This document shows, one piece after another, positions 16,507 through 24,923 of a stretch of 64,000 nt of DNA. The translations under genes were made by a program, and so were the position numbers. Every line of letters starts with the position of its first letter. Within the stretch, counting starts at the first letter, position 1. Below the pieces are notes generated by a model. That model was not told the DNA's origin. It ran no database searches and saw nothing but the letters and a program-made list of their open reading frames with translations. Origin of the DNA: Nocardia sp. BMG111209 (GTDB taxonomy: Bacteria; Actinomycetota; Actinomycetes; Mycobacteriales; Mycobacteriaceae); contig NZ_KB907307.1 in the NCBI RefSeq assembly GCF_000381925.1, forward strand, positions 1,426,001 through 1,490,000, written 5' to 3'.

Positions 16507-17937
16507 TCACTGCGGGGTGTCGACCCCGTCCTCGTGTGCCATCCAGTGCACGAAGCGGTGCAGCGGGTACATCGCGTCGTGCGGGTTGCCGATGGTGCTC
16601 GGCCCCGCCTCGCCCAAGTGCACGATGCGCTGCGCGCCGCCGCTGGCCAGCCGGTCGCGATAGTCGGACATCCGGTCGAACGGGTAGAAGCCGACGGTCT
16701 GGGTCGCGACGTTCACGTACTTCACCGCGTCGTCGAGCGAATCCACGCGAACCACGTTGGCGGTCTTGTTGATCGGGTGGAAATCGACCGGCTCGTCGGA
16801 GCGGATCACCAGGCCGGTGCCGTCGGTCTTGCCGAACACCCGGAACTCGTCGTCGAGCAGGGTGAGCATGTCGACCTGCTCGCGCAGATCACGATCCAGC
16901 GGCCGGGTGTCGCCGGAGTCGGCGGCCTTGGCGACGATGCGCTCGTGCAGGCGCTGCCCGAAGCGGTCCACCTCGTCCTCGCCGGCCTCGACGAAGACGA
17001 AACGGCTTGCGACACAAGCCTCCTGGTTGAGCACCATGACATCGGAGGCGGCCAGTTCGGCGGCCGCGTCCAGGGCCTCGTCGGAGTCGAACGCCTGCCG
17101 GCCGACCATCGAGATCGAGGTCTTCGGGTCGAAGGACACCAGCTGGAAGCCGGGACCGAGGTACTTGATCACGTTGTTGATGGCGTCGCCGCCACCCCAC
17201 GCCACGATCTTGTCGAAGTACTGCGGCCGGTACAGGGTTCGCTCCACCGCGTCGTCGCCGCCGCGCCAGTAGACCGCCGACATCGAGCGCACGATGGCGT
17301 GGTCCGGATCGAGATCGGCCATCGTGCGCAGGATCGCCACCGTGGTGAACGGATCGCTGGACGACATCTTGAACAGGTTGACCGCCTTGACCATTGCGCC
17401 CTGCGCGATCGACTTCACGGCCACCCCGGGCGAATTGCCGGGCAGCACGTGGATCAACCGCGGCGCGAAGGCCCGCACGAAACTCTTGCGACCGGTGAAG
17501 TCCCGCTTGGGAATCCACTCGTCCAGGGCCCGCGGATCGGGGAAGTTCTGCTCGACGATGGTCTCCAGCAGCCGCTTGTCCAGGAACGAGGCCGCACCCT
17601 TGACCTGCGCCTCCAGCACGCCGCGGGGCAGGATGTGGGTCGACGACATGCGGTCGATGCAATCCTGCACGAAGGGATTGTGCGGATCGCGCAGCCGCGC
17701 ACCGGTTTCGACCAGGAAGTCGATGATCTCGGCCAGCGGCACGTTCAGCAGCGGCGGCACCTCGGTACGGGGGTGCACCGCCTTGTCCATGTCGATGGTC
17801 GGGGTGGCGAAGGTGACGCCCAGATCGCGGGAGCGATGGGTGACGTCGTTGCGTTCGACCAGTTCACCGCGCAGGAAGAACGGCGCGGAGACGACCGCCT
17901 CGGCGGTCTCGGAATGACGGATTTCGGCAGTGGTCAC
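16507..17937 (-). CDS. LuxC-like acyl-CoA reductase
   Basis: A 476-residue protein of the LuxC/aldehyde-dehydrogenase superfamily. Such enzymes reduce an acyl group (from acyl-CoA or an acyl-protein partner) to the aldehyde with NADPH. The likely nucleophile is Cys308 in NQEACVASR. The block RLIHVLPGNSPGVAVKS and the glycine-rich VAWGGGDAINNV support nucleotide binding. The start is GTG at 17937, overlapping the stop of the upstream LuxE-like gene (GTGA), so the two are translationally coupled and likely form a complex, as in lux operons. Substrate is unknown. No LuxA/B-type luciferase pair is present. Confidence 0.9.
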   Translation of the reverse strand: MTTAEIRHSETAEAVVSAPFFLRGELVERNDVTHRSRDLGVTFATPTIDMDKAVHPRTEVPPLLNVPLAEIIDFLVETGARLRDPHNPFVQDCIDRMSSTHILPRGVLEAQVKGAASFLDKRLLETIVEQNFPDPRALDEWIPKRDFTGRKSFVRAFAPRLIHVLPGNSPGVAVKSIAQGAMVKAVNLFKMSSSDPFTTVAILRTMADLDPDHAIVRSMSAVYWRGGDDAVERTLYRPQYFDKIVAWGGGDAINNVIKYLGPGFQLVSFDPKTSISMVGRQAFDSDEALDAAAELAASDVMVLNQEACVASRFVFVEAGEDEVDRFGQRLHERIVAKAADSGDTRPLDRDLREQVDMLTLLDDEFRVFGKTDGTGLVIRSDEPVDFHPINKTANVVRVDSLDDAVKYVNVATQTVGFYPFDRMSDYRDRLASGGAQRIVHLGEAGPSTIGNPHDAMYPLHRFVHWMAHEDGVDTPQ

Positions 17938-19283
17938 GACAGTCCTCGCACATAGGCATCGACGGTGCCGGCGCAACCGATCTTGTCGTCGCCGGTGATG
18001 TCCGCGTAGCGGACGATGTTGTTGCGGATCGAGGCGCCTTTGTTGCCGCAGGCGCACGGGTCGAAGTCCAGCGAGATCTTGTCGCCGGTGATGACGCCGC
18101 CCCAGCGGCCGTCCAGGGACAGATCGAAGAAGCCGGCGCGGCCCTCGACCTCACCGCCCTCGTGCGGCAGCAGCGCGTCGCCGGCCTCGTCGAGGATGAA
18201 CGGCACGATCCACGGCGGCACGTGGTAGCGATCGCCCTTCTGGCACTTGGGCATTCCGGAGTTCAGCTCCTGCATGGAGTAGTTCTGGAAATCGCGGCTG
18301 TGCGGGATGTTGAACGTCTCGTGCACGAATTGCTGGTAGTCGTCGGGCAATTGGGCGCGCTTGAGGCCGCCGCCGACGTAGATGCAGTTGTCGGGGTGGA
18401 AATCCTTTGCCGCGTAACCACGTTCGCGCACCAGCTTCGCCACCTGGTAGAGCGCGTTCCACATGCCGGCGATGTAGAGCTTGTCGCCGCGGTACTCGAT
18501 CAGCGCGTCGGCGGCGGCCACCAGCGCGTGGTCCAGGGTGGCCTGCCGCTCCTTGGACGTGCGCTCGAAATCGGCCAGTTCCTCCGGCCCGGCGTTGCCG
18601 TCGGCCATCTTCTTGCGGAGGACGACCATCTTGGTGAGCGCGCCGACGGTCAGCGGCGGGATCGGCAGGCGGAAGCGCGGCTTGTCCGGATCGCCGAACG
18701 CGGCCTCCTGCGCCTCACCGCTGATCAGGTTCTTCGGCACCGCGGCGGTGGCGGCGATACCCATCATCCGCCGGTCGCGGGCCGGGACCACGCCCGAACC
18801 CCAGGAGAAGACGTTGACGGTGTCCTTGCGGGACCAGGTCATGTCCTGTTCGGAGGCGAGCAGCATCGCGGATTTGCCGGTGGTGCCGCTGGAGCAGGAC
18901 ACGTAGTGGCCCTTCGCCTGCAGCCGCGCGATCCATTCGTCGATGCCGGCGATATCGGCGGTCTCGATGGGGGCGATCGGGTACGGGGAGATGGTGCCGA
19001 GCCATTTGCCCAGCCGGTCCCAGCGCTCGTCGATCAGGAAACTCTCGGGATAGCTCTTGTACGCGGTGTGCGGGAACAGCAGCGGGACCACGTCGTCGAA
19101 GCTGCGCACCTCGGTGACACCGGCCTCGGACGCCCGGTGACCGAGCAGTTTGATCCGGTCGCGGCGGTCCTGGAACCGCTCGTTCACGGCCTCGATCTGG
19201 ATCTCCCGCAGGTCCGCATGGGAGTGGTCGAAGCGGTCGTCGGCGTCGACGAGCCTCGTCAATTTTTCTGTGGCTGAGCTCAC
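17934..19283 (-). CDS. LuxE-like acyl-protein synthetase (adenylate-forming)
   Basis: A 449-residue ANL-superfamily protein. The ATP-phosphate motif SSGTTGKS lies at about 131-138. Later blocks (YSMQELNSGMPKCQKGDRYHVPPW and the Cys pair CACGNKG) fit LuxE/phenylacetate-CoA-ligase-like proteins. LuxE proteins activate a fatty acid with ATP and pass it to the LuxC-type reductase. GTG at 19283 is chosen because AAGGA lies 9 bases before it and upstream codons are non-family sequence. It is first in the operon with the LuxC-like gene, and divergent from a TetR gene across an inverted repeat. Cargo acid is unknown. Confidence 0.88.
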   Translation of the reverse strand: MSSATEKLTRLVDADDRFDHSHADLREIQIEAVNERFQDRRDRIKLLGHRASEAGVTEVRSFDDVVPLLFPHTAYKSYPESFLIDERWDRLGKWLGTISPYPIAPIETADIAGIDEWIARLQAKGHYVSCSSGTTGKSAMLLASEQDMTWSRKDTVNVFSWGSGVVPARDRRMMGIAATAAVPKNLISGEAQEAAFGDPDKPRFRLPIPPLTVGALTKMVVLRKKMADGNAGPEELADFERTSKERQATLDHALVAAADALIEYRGDKLYIAGMWNALYQVAKLVRERGYAAKDFHPDNCIYVGGGLKRAQLPDDYQQFVHETFNIPHSRDFQNYSMQELNSGMPKCQKGDRYHVPPWIVPFILDEAGDALLPHEGGEVEGRAGFFDLSLDGRWGGVITGDKISLDFDPCACGNKGASIRNNIVRYADITGDDKIGCAGTVDAYVRGLS

Positions 19284-19348
19284 GGAGGAGCGTCCTTCCT
19301 GCACGGCCCCGAAGGCCTCGACAAATAGCAACCCGTGCGTATCATTAT

Positions 19349-19366
19349 TCGTGATTCGGGTCACGA
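19349..19366. promoter_or_regulatory. Candidate TetR operator
   Basis: TCGTGA-TTCGGG-TCACGA, a perfect 6-base inverted repeat with a 6-base spacer. It lies in the 117-base gap between the LuxE-like operon and its divergent TetR. Function inferred from position. Confidence 0.6.
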
Positions 19367-19400
19367 TGCAAGTGGCAATGGAAAGGACCAGGTCAGCGAG

Positions 19401-20057
19401 TTGTCTGGAGCACAGAACGCCCCGCCGGTGCGCCGCGGCGCGGGTCGCCCCACCCGGGAGCAGGCCGAGGCGCGGCACGAGGAGTTGATCGACGCCGCCC
19501 TCGACCTGTTCCTGGAACACGGGTTCGAGCTGGCGACGGTCGAGATGATCGCGGCGCGGGTCAACATGACCAAGCGCACCGTCTATGCCCGGTATCCGGA
19601 CAAGGCCTCACTGTTCCGGGCCGCCGTGCGCCGCGCCACCGAGCGGCAGATCGTGCCGAAGGACGTGCTCGAGCGGATGGACGACGGGGATCTGTCCGAC
19701 ACCCTGGAACAGGTCGCCCGGCTGCGCATCGGACAGGTGATGACGGTCAACGGCCTTCGGCTGCAACGGATCATCAACACCGAGAGCTATCGGTTCCCCG
19801 AGATCTTCGTGGAGAACTACACCCTCAGCGCCGGGCCGGTGGTCGACTTCGTCGCGGGTGTGCTCGACCGGGCGATCGCCACCGGCGCCCTGGCCCCGAC
19901 CGATACCGATCAGGCCGCGCGCGCGTTCATGACGCTGGTGGTCGGCGGGCAGGTCCGCTCGATCGTCGCGGGCCGGCCACCGACCGACGAACAGCTCGAG
20001 GAGCGGGTGCGGTTCACCGTGCGGCTGCTGCTCGACGGCCTGCGGCCGCGGCCGTAA
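19401..20057 (+). CDS. TetR-family regulator of the LuxE/LuxC-like operon
   Basis: About 218 residues. The N-terminal helix-turn-helix (ALDLFLEHGFELATVEMIA, then VNMTKRTVYARYPDKASLF) is clear TetR sequence. The C-terminal half (FVAGVLDRAIATGAL to VVGGQVRSIV) matches the TetR_C_33-like ligand domain. A TTG at 19401 is taken as start because family-like sequence (GAGRPTREQAEARHEEL) begins soon after. No ATG or GTG fits better. It is divergent from the LuxE-like gene, with the SDR gene 32 bases downstream on the same strand. Confidence 0.88.
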   Translation: MSGAQNAPPVRRGAGRPTREQAEARHEELIDAALDLFLEHGFELATVEMIAARVNMTKRTVYARYPDKASLFRAAVRRATERQIVPKDVLERMDDGDLSDTLEQVARLRIGQVMTVNGLRLQRIINTESYRFPEIFVENYTLSAGPVVDFVAGVLDRAIATGALAPTDTDQAARAFMTLVVGGQVRSIVAGRPPTDEQLEERVRFTVRLLLDGLRPRP

Positions 20058-20089
20058 CCGAAGTGTGTTCCCGAAAAGATTGCGAGACA

Positions 20090-20968
20090 ATGACATCCAC
20101 ACTCGACCCCACCCGTCCGGTCGCGGTCGTCACCGGCGCCAGTTCGGGCATCGGCAAGGCGACCGCGGGTGAACTGCTGGCCCGGGGCTGGCAGGTGATC
20201 GGCGTGGGCCGCGACCCGCAGCGCAGCGCCGCCGCGGCGGCCGAACTGGGCGGCGGCCTGGTCATGCTGCGCGGTGACTTCACCTTGATGGCGGAGGTGC
20301 GGCGGGTCGCCGACGAGATCCGTTCCCGCACCGAGCGACTCGATGTGCTGATCAACAACGCCGGCGGCGTCCGGGACCGGCGGATCGTCACCCCGGACGG
20401 TACCGAGGCCACCTTCGCCGCCAATCACCTGGCGCCGTTCCTGCTGACCCGGGAACTGTGGTCGCTGCTGGCCGTCACCGCGGCCGCGCAACCGGCCGGC
20501 GCCGTCCGGGTGCTCGCCGTCTCGTCGACCGCGCACCGCAGCAGCCGGGGCCTGGACTGGGACGATGTGCAGAGCCTCGGCGTCGAACATCCCACCGTGG
20601 CCTACTGCCGGGTGAAACTCGCGAACATCCTGTTCACCCGCGAACTGGCCCGGCGCGGCGCGGCCGACGGGATCGTCGCCCAGGTCATGCATCCGGGCGT
20701 GGTGGCCAGCAACTTCGCCACCCACGGCGATGCCGCCATGCGGGCCCATATGGCCGCCGCGGACACCGTCGCGCCCGACGAACCGGCCGATACGCTGGTG
20801 TGGCTGGCCACCGATCCCGAGGCCGGGCACACGCCGGGCCGGTACTTCCACCGCCGCGCCGAGGAGGCGCCCGCCGATCTCGCCCTGGACGACGCGGCCG
20901 CGGCCCGGCTGTGGGTGGAGAGCGAGAATCTCCTGGCCGCACTGGGTTTCGAGCCCGCGGTGCGCTGA
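20090..20968 (+). CDS. Short-chain dehydrogenase/reductase
   Basis: A 292-residue SDR with a Rossmann fold. It shows TGASSGIG (15-22, cofactor binding), NNAG (89-92), a catalytic Ser in VSST, and the Tyr172-x3-Lys176 pair (YCRVK). This matches the retinol-dehydrogenase-like branch. It likely oxidises an alcohol or reduces a carbonyl with NAD(P). It follows the TetR gene closely, so it may be co-transcribed and could further process an aldehyde made by the divergent reductase operon. That link is inferred. Confidence 0.92.
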   Translation: MTSTLDPTRPVAVVTGASSGIGKATAGELLARGWQVIGVGRDPQRSAAAAAELGGGLVMLRGDFTLMAEVRRVADEIRSRTERLDVLINNAGGVRDRRIVTPDGTEATFAANHLAPFLLTRELWSLLAVTAAAQPAGAVRVLAVSSTAHRSSRGLDWDDVQSLGVEHPTVAYCRVKLANILFTRELARRGAADGIVAQVMHPGVVASNFATHGDAAMRAHMAAADTVAPDEPADTLVWLATDPEAGHTPGRYFHRRAEEAPADLALDDAAAARLWVESENLLAALGFEPAVR

Positions 20969-20987
20969 GCACCCGGCGCCGCGGTGA

Positions 20988-22079
20988 TCAGTACACGCCC
21001 TCGATCACGCGTTGCCCGCCGAACGTGGCGACCGGCGCGACGTCGGCGACCGAACAGCCGACGGCGCCGGGCGGCGGTGCGATCCGGTAGGCGGTGTCGC
21101 GTTCGAGATTGTTCGGCAGGAGCAGGTATTTGGTGAGGTGGTTCATCACGACGCGGCCGCGCTCGCCGAATCCGACGTCGGCGCCGTCGTCCGGATCCAC
21201 CACGCGGTAGAAGGAATAGGGCGAGAACGCGTCGAAAATGACTGCCCCGCCGTGATTCTCGTGCAACCGTTCCCGGCTCGAGCCCATGATCGTGGTGCTG
21301 CCGTACATTCCCCGGAACTCGATACCGGGGAAGATATAGGTGCGGTAGAACCTCAGGTTCTCGGGATCCATTCGCGCACCGCCGTATCGGATGACGCGCA
21401 CCGATTTGTTGATCAGCTCGACCAGTTCGCCGCGGGTGGCGAGCAGCGTCAGCAACGGCGGGGTGATGAACAGCATGTCCACCCGCTGACTGCGCAGGAT
21501 GTCGGCCGCCTGCGCCAGCAGGTGATCGGTGTAGTCGGCCACCTCGGCCGTACGGTCCTGCGCCACCAGGACTTTCACCCAGCGCGGGTCCAGGTCGAGG
21601 GCGAATTTCAGTCCGCCGGTGCGCCGGGCGGCCTGGGTCGCGCATTCCCCGATGATGTGCGGACCCGACGGCGTGACGGCCAGGATGTTGACCGGACCAC
21701 CCGCGGGACAGCCGGAGGTCCAGTCCTCCCACTGCACCTGGACATCGAGCCAATCCTGGAACAGCAGCATACGTTTGGGCGCACCCGTGGTGCCGCCGGA
21801 TTCGTAGACCCCCGCGATCCGCGGCTGCGGGCCGAGGCCGCGAGGGATCAGATCCTCGACGGCGACATCGCGCAGTTCGTCGGCCACATTGGGAAACCGG
21901 GTGAGATCGTCGATTCCGTGGATGTCGGTCAGCGGATCGAAATCCAGTGTGGCGCTGCGGCGCAGCCAGTACGGCGTGCCGGTCTCGGGACGGAAATGCC
22001 ACCGCATCAGTGCGCGCACGTACTCGTCCGGGTCGAGATGCGCTGTGTCGAGAGCAACATCGAGGATCGACATCGGCAC
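20988..22079 (-). CDS. Adenylate-forming (phenylacetate-CoA ligase/LuxE-like) protein
   Basis: A 363-residue protein with an ANL core. The motif ESGGTTGAPKRM (about residues 93-104) is the ATP-phosphate loop. RYGGARMDPE and GMYGSTTIMG are the later A-motifs. It is shorter than typical CoA ligases and seems to lack the mobile C-terminal domain, so it may make only an acyl-adenylate or act with a partner. GTG at 22079 has GGGAGG 5 bases before it and is preferred over ATG at 22073. It is convergent with the SDR gene. Confidence 0.8.
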   Translation of the reverse strand: MPMSILDVALDTAHLDPDEYVRALMRWHFRPETGTPYWLRRSATLDFDPLTDIHGIDDLTRFPNVADELRDVAVEDLIPRGLGPQPRIAGVYESGGTTGAPKRMLLFQDWLDVQVQWEDWTSGCPAGGPVNILAVTPSGPHIIGECATQAARRTGGLKFALDLDPRWVKVLVAQDRTAEVADYTDHLLAQAADILRSQRVDMLFITPPLLTLLATRGELVELINKSVRVIRYGGARMDPENLRFYRTYIFPGIEFRGMYGSTTIMGSSRERLHENHGGAVIFDAFSPYSFYRVVDPDDGADVGFGERGRVVMNHLTKYLLLPNNLERDTAYRIAPPPGAVGCSVADVAPVATFGGQRVIEGVY

Positions 22080-22212
22080 GGTGACCTCCCGTTACGGTCC
22101 AGCATCTGCGGTGAGGTTAACCGGCGCGCCGGGGCCTGTCGATCCGGCCGGGGGTTGTCATGAACCGTTCGGCGACAAGCGGTTTCGCGTTAATGTGCGC
22201 GACCGGATCCGG

Positions 22213-23037
22213 TCACCGGGCACTACCGGCCGGTCGGCGGGTCCAGCCCGCCGCGCGGACCTCGGGTGCGGCCGCGACGCCCTGGCGCATCCCGGCGAGG
22301 AACGCCTCGGGCCACACCGCGTGGTCCGAAAGACTGGTGCCCAGAGCCTGTCTGGCGGCCTCGTCGGGAACGATGCGGACGAGCTGTTCCGCGTCGATCG
22401 AGTCGGTGGGGATGATGTGGGCCATCGGTTCGACCAGCACGACCACCGTGGCTCCACTCGCGAGATCGGCGTTGGCGCGGTTGCGGAACGCGCCGTCGAT
22501 GTAGCGGTGCCCCTCGATCGTCACCGGGGCCGACATACCCGGCATGGTCGTGCCCGCCGCGACGGCCAGCGGCAGCGGCACACCGTCACCGGCCCGCCAC
22601 ACCACCGGCTCACCGGATTCCGCGTCGAGCAGGGGCAGTACGAGACCCGGATGCCAGGTGCAGTCGCCGAGCAGTCGGTACATGTCCGCCACGCGATCGG
22701 TCTCGTCCGGGACGGCCGCGTCCAGGGCGAGCCGGCCGAGGCGGGATCGCGCCGCGCGGTCGAGCACACCCGCATCCACGATGGCGGCCACCTGATCCAG
22801 GACGGCCCAGTCGAAGTCCTGCACGGCCTCCGCGTACGGGCGCGGCCGGGGCATGCGCACCGCGCCGAGGTCCCGCGAATCACCGAGCAGCGCACCGGCG
22901 ATCGCGCCGGCGGAGGTGCCGACGATCGTGTCGGCGTCGGCCGGGTCGATCCCGGCCCGGCGCAGCCCGGTGATCAGGCCGAGCAGCCACGCCGTGCCGG
23001 GTACGCCACCGGGCCCGAGTACGATCGCGCGGCTCAT
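22213..23037 (-). CDS. Patatin-like phospholipase
   Basis: A 274-residue hydrolase with the patatin fold. The nucleophile elbow is GTSAG at 40-44 (Ser42). The catalytic Asp is Asp181 in DGAFRN. The N-terminal oxyanion stretch is GPGGVPG (9-15). Members cleave acyl chains from phospholipids or other esters. ATG at 23037 is chosen over the earlier in-frame start; GCAGGACGG precedes it. It is a possible source of fatty acids for the nearby acyl-activating enzymes, by inference. Confidence 0.9.
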   Translation of the reverse strand: MSRAIVLGPGGVPGTAWLLGLITGLRRAGIDPADADTIVGTSAGAIAGALLGDSRDLGAVRMPRPRPYAEAVQDFDWAVLDQVAAIVDAGVLDRAARSRLGRLALDAAVPDETDRVADMYRLLGDCTWHPGLVLPLLDAESGEPVVWRAGDGVPLPLAVAAGTTMPGMSAPVTIEGHRYIDGAFRNRANADLASGATVVVLVEPMAHIIPTDSIDAEQLVRIVPDEAARQALGTSLSDHAVWPEAFLAGMRQGVAAAPEVRAAGWTRRPAGSAR

Positions 23038-23175
23038 CGCCGTCCTGCCCACACGCCGCGAATCACCGGTCGGGTCATGGAGAATCAGCCTTCGTCGAGT
23101 GCGGACCCCTTCGCGCCGAGATTATGCCGCACGGGCCGTCGCCGCGGGTCCCGGGCGACCGGCCGGGCCGCCCGA

Positions 23176-23985
23176 TCAGGGCCGCGCGGTGACGTGTTCG
23201 GCGGTGAGTTGGGCGAAGTCGAGCTGGCGGCGCGAATTCGAGACGGCGGTGACCACACAGGTACCGACCCGTCCGAGGCGGTCGTAGAGGGTCGCGGTGC
23301 CGACGGAGATGCCGTCGTGGGCGAGATGATCCTGGGCCTGCAGACCCAGTTCCGGGCCGACGGGCAGCCGGGACAGGGTGAGGGTCATATCCGAGTTGAT
23401 ATAGCCGACGCCTCGGGAACCCCAGTTGCACACCATGTTCGTGGTGTCGCCGACGATGGCCGCGCGCTGGAACGGGGAGGTCTGCTCCCCCTCCACCAGC
23501 GGCGGCTGATGCTGCCAGATGGTCTTCCGCTCGGCGTTCTGGCAGGCGCCGAAATCCATGGTCCAGTCGTCTGCGCCGGTCTGCACCCACAGTCGCATAT
23601 TCCGGTCGGTGGGATCCGGCGGGTCGGGCAGGGTCTGCGGCGAACTCCAGATCTCGCCGGGCGGCGTATCGCCGGTCCGGAGGAATACCGCGGTCGCGCG
23701 GGTGCGGACCTTACCCTCCTGCTCGATCCGCGCGTCGGCGACCACGATCCGATTACCCCGGCGGACCACCTCGCCCACCACCGTCAGCGGTTCGGCGATC
23801 ACCGGCGTGAACAGATCCACGGTCAGCCGGGCCGGCACGAATTCCGGATCGGGACAGTACTTCTCCAGCTCCCGGGCCAGCAGCCCGCACACCGCGTGCC
23901 CGCCGATCTGCCTCGCCGACCACCGTGCCACCGCGAACGCCGATGCCTGATACCGGCCGTCCACCTCCGTGAAGAACGCGACCAC
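23176..23985 (-). CDS. Acyl-CoA thioesterase, double-hotdog type
   Basis: About 269 residues with two hotdog-like halves. The first (RYQASAFAVARWSARQIGG to VVGEVVRRGNRIVVADARI) and the second (PFQRAAIVGDTTNMVCNWG to AVSNSRRQLDF) fit TesB/thioesterase-superfamily proteins, which hydrolyse acyl-CoA. The GTG at 23985 is chosen: GGAGGGA lies 9 bases before it, and the longer frame upstream is not family-like. It lies beside the patatin gene on the same strand. Confidence 0.85.
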   Translation of the reverse strand: MVAFFTEVDGRYQASAFAVARWSARQIGGHAVCGLLARELEKYCPDPEFVPARLTVDLFTPVIAEPLTVVGEVVRRGNRIVVADARIEQEGKVRTRATAVFLRTGDTPPGEIWSSPQTLPDPPDPTDRNMRLWVQTGADDWTMDFGACQNAERKTIWQHQPPLVEGEQTSPFQRAAIVGDTTNMVCNWGSRGVGYINSDMTLTLSRLPVGPELGLQAQDHLAHDGISVGTATLYDRLGRVGTCVVTAVSNSRRQLDFAQLTAEHVTARP

Positions 23986-24075
23986 CGCGCCGACTCCCTC
24001 CGTCGTGCCCCGATCAAGATTAGAACATGTTGCAGTAGGCCCGCCGTTCACGAGGTCCGCGGCCCGGCGTGCCGG

Positions 24076-24816
24076 TCAGCGGACGGCGGCGATCACGGCG
24101 TCGGTGACCGAGCGCCAGACCACGCCGGTTTCGGTGAAGCCGGCGGCGCGCAGGCGGTCGCGGTGCCAGGTCAGGGTTTGGGGTTCGCCCGGGACACGGG
24201 TGTCGAAAATGGTTCGGCTGGCGGCGTATTCGCGGGCCAGTTCGGGGGCCTCGGCGACCTCGGCCCACCACTGTTCCCAGTCGCGGGCGCCGTCGGCGGC
24301 GCTGCGTTCCTGATGGGCGCGCTGGACGATCTCGTCGAGTGCGTTCAGGCGCGGGGTGTGCGGGTCGGGCATGTGGTCGGCGTTGAGGAGGATGCCGCCG
24401 GGCCGCAGCAGGGGCAGCAGGTCCCGGTAGAGGCGGTCCAGCCGGTGGGGTGGCATCCAGTGGGTGGCCGTGGCGGTGAGCACGGCGTCGAACAGGCGCG
24501 GGGGCAGGTCCGCGGCCCAGCCGGGTTCCTCGAGGTCGGTGACGACGAACTCGAGGCGGGGGTCGCCGCCGAACGAGCCCCGCGCGATGGCGAGCAGCGT
24601 CGGATCACGGTCCACCGCAACCGAACTCGCCTCGGGCAGCCGGGCGAACAGGCGGCGGCTGAGGGTGCCCGTCCCGCAGGCCAGATCGAGTACCCGGGGG
24701 GACTTCCCGGCCGCCGCCTCGACCAGATCGAGCATCACACGGAATCGTTCCTCGCGATCGGGCAGGTACAGCTCCTGCTGCCGATCCCAGCTCTGTTGCC
24801 ACGCCTCCCAGTCCAC
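24076..24816 (-). CDS. SAM-dependent methyltransferase (class I)
   Basis: A 246-residue methyltransferase. Motif I is VLDLACGTGTLS (about 48-59), with the acidic end of strand 2 in VAVDRDP and motif II-III regions FDAVLTATATHWM and LLRPGGILLNAD. The substrate is unknown; it resembles the generic Methyltransf_25 group. GTG at 24816 follows GAGGAGGT at good spacing. Confidence 0.9.
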   Translation of the reverse strand: MDWEAWQQSWDRQQELYLPDREERFRVMLDLVEAAAGKSPRVLDLACGTGTLSRRLFARLPEASSVAVDRDPTLLAIARGSFGGDPRLEFVVTDLEEPGWAADLPPRLFDAVLTATATHWMPPHRLDRLYRDLLPLLRPGGILLNADHMPDPHTPRLNALDEIVQRAHQERSAADGARDWEQWWAEVAEAPELAREYAASRTIFDTRVPGEPQTLTWHRDRLRAAGFTETGVVWRSVTDAVIAAVR

Positions 24817-24923
24817 CGGACCTCCTCGATTCGGGACCCGTGCCCGGGTCGCGCCGCCGACCGGATTCGAGGCCCGATTCTTCCGGGTTCGCGGGTGGAA
24901 TCGGCGCCGACACGCGTGGGGCG

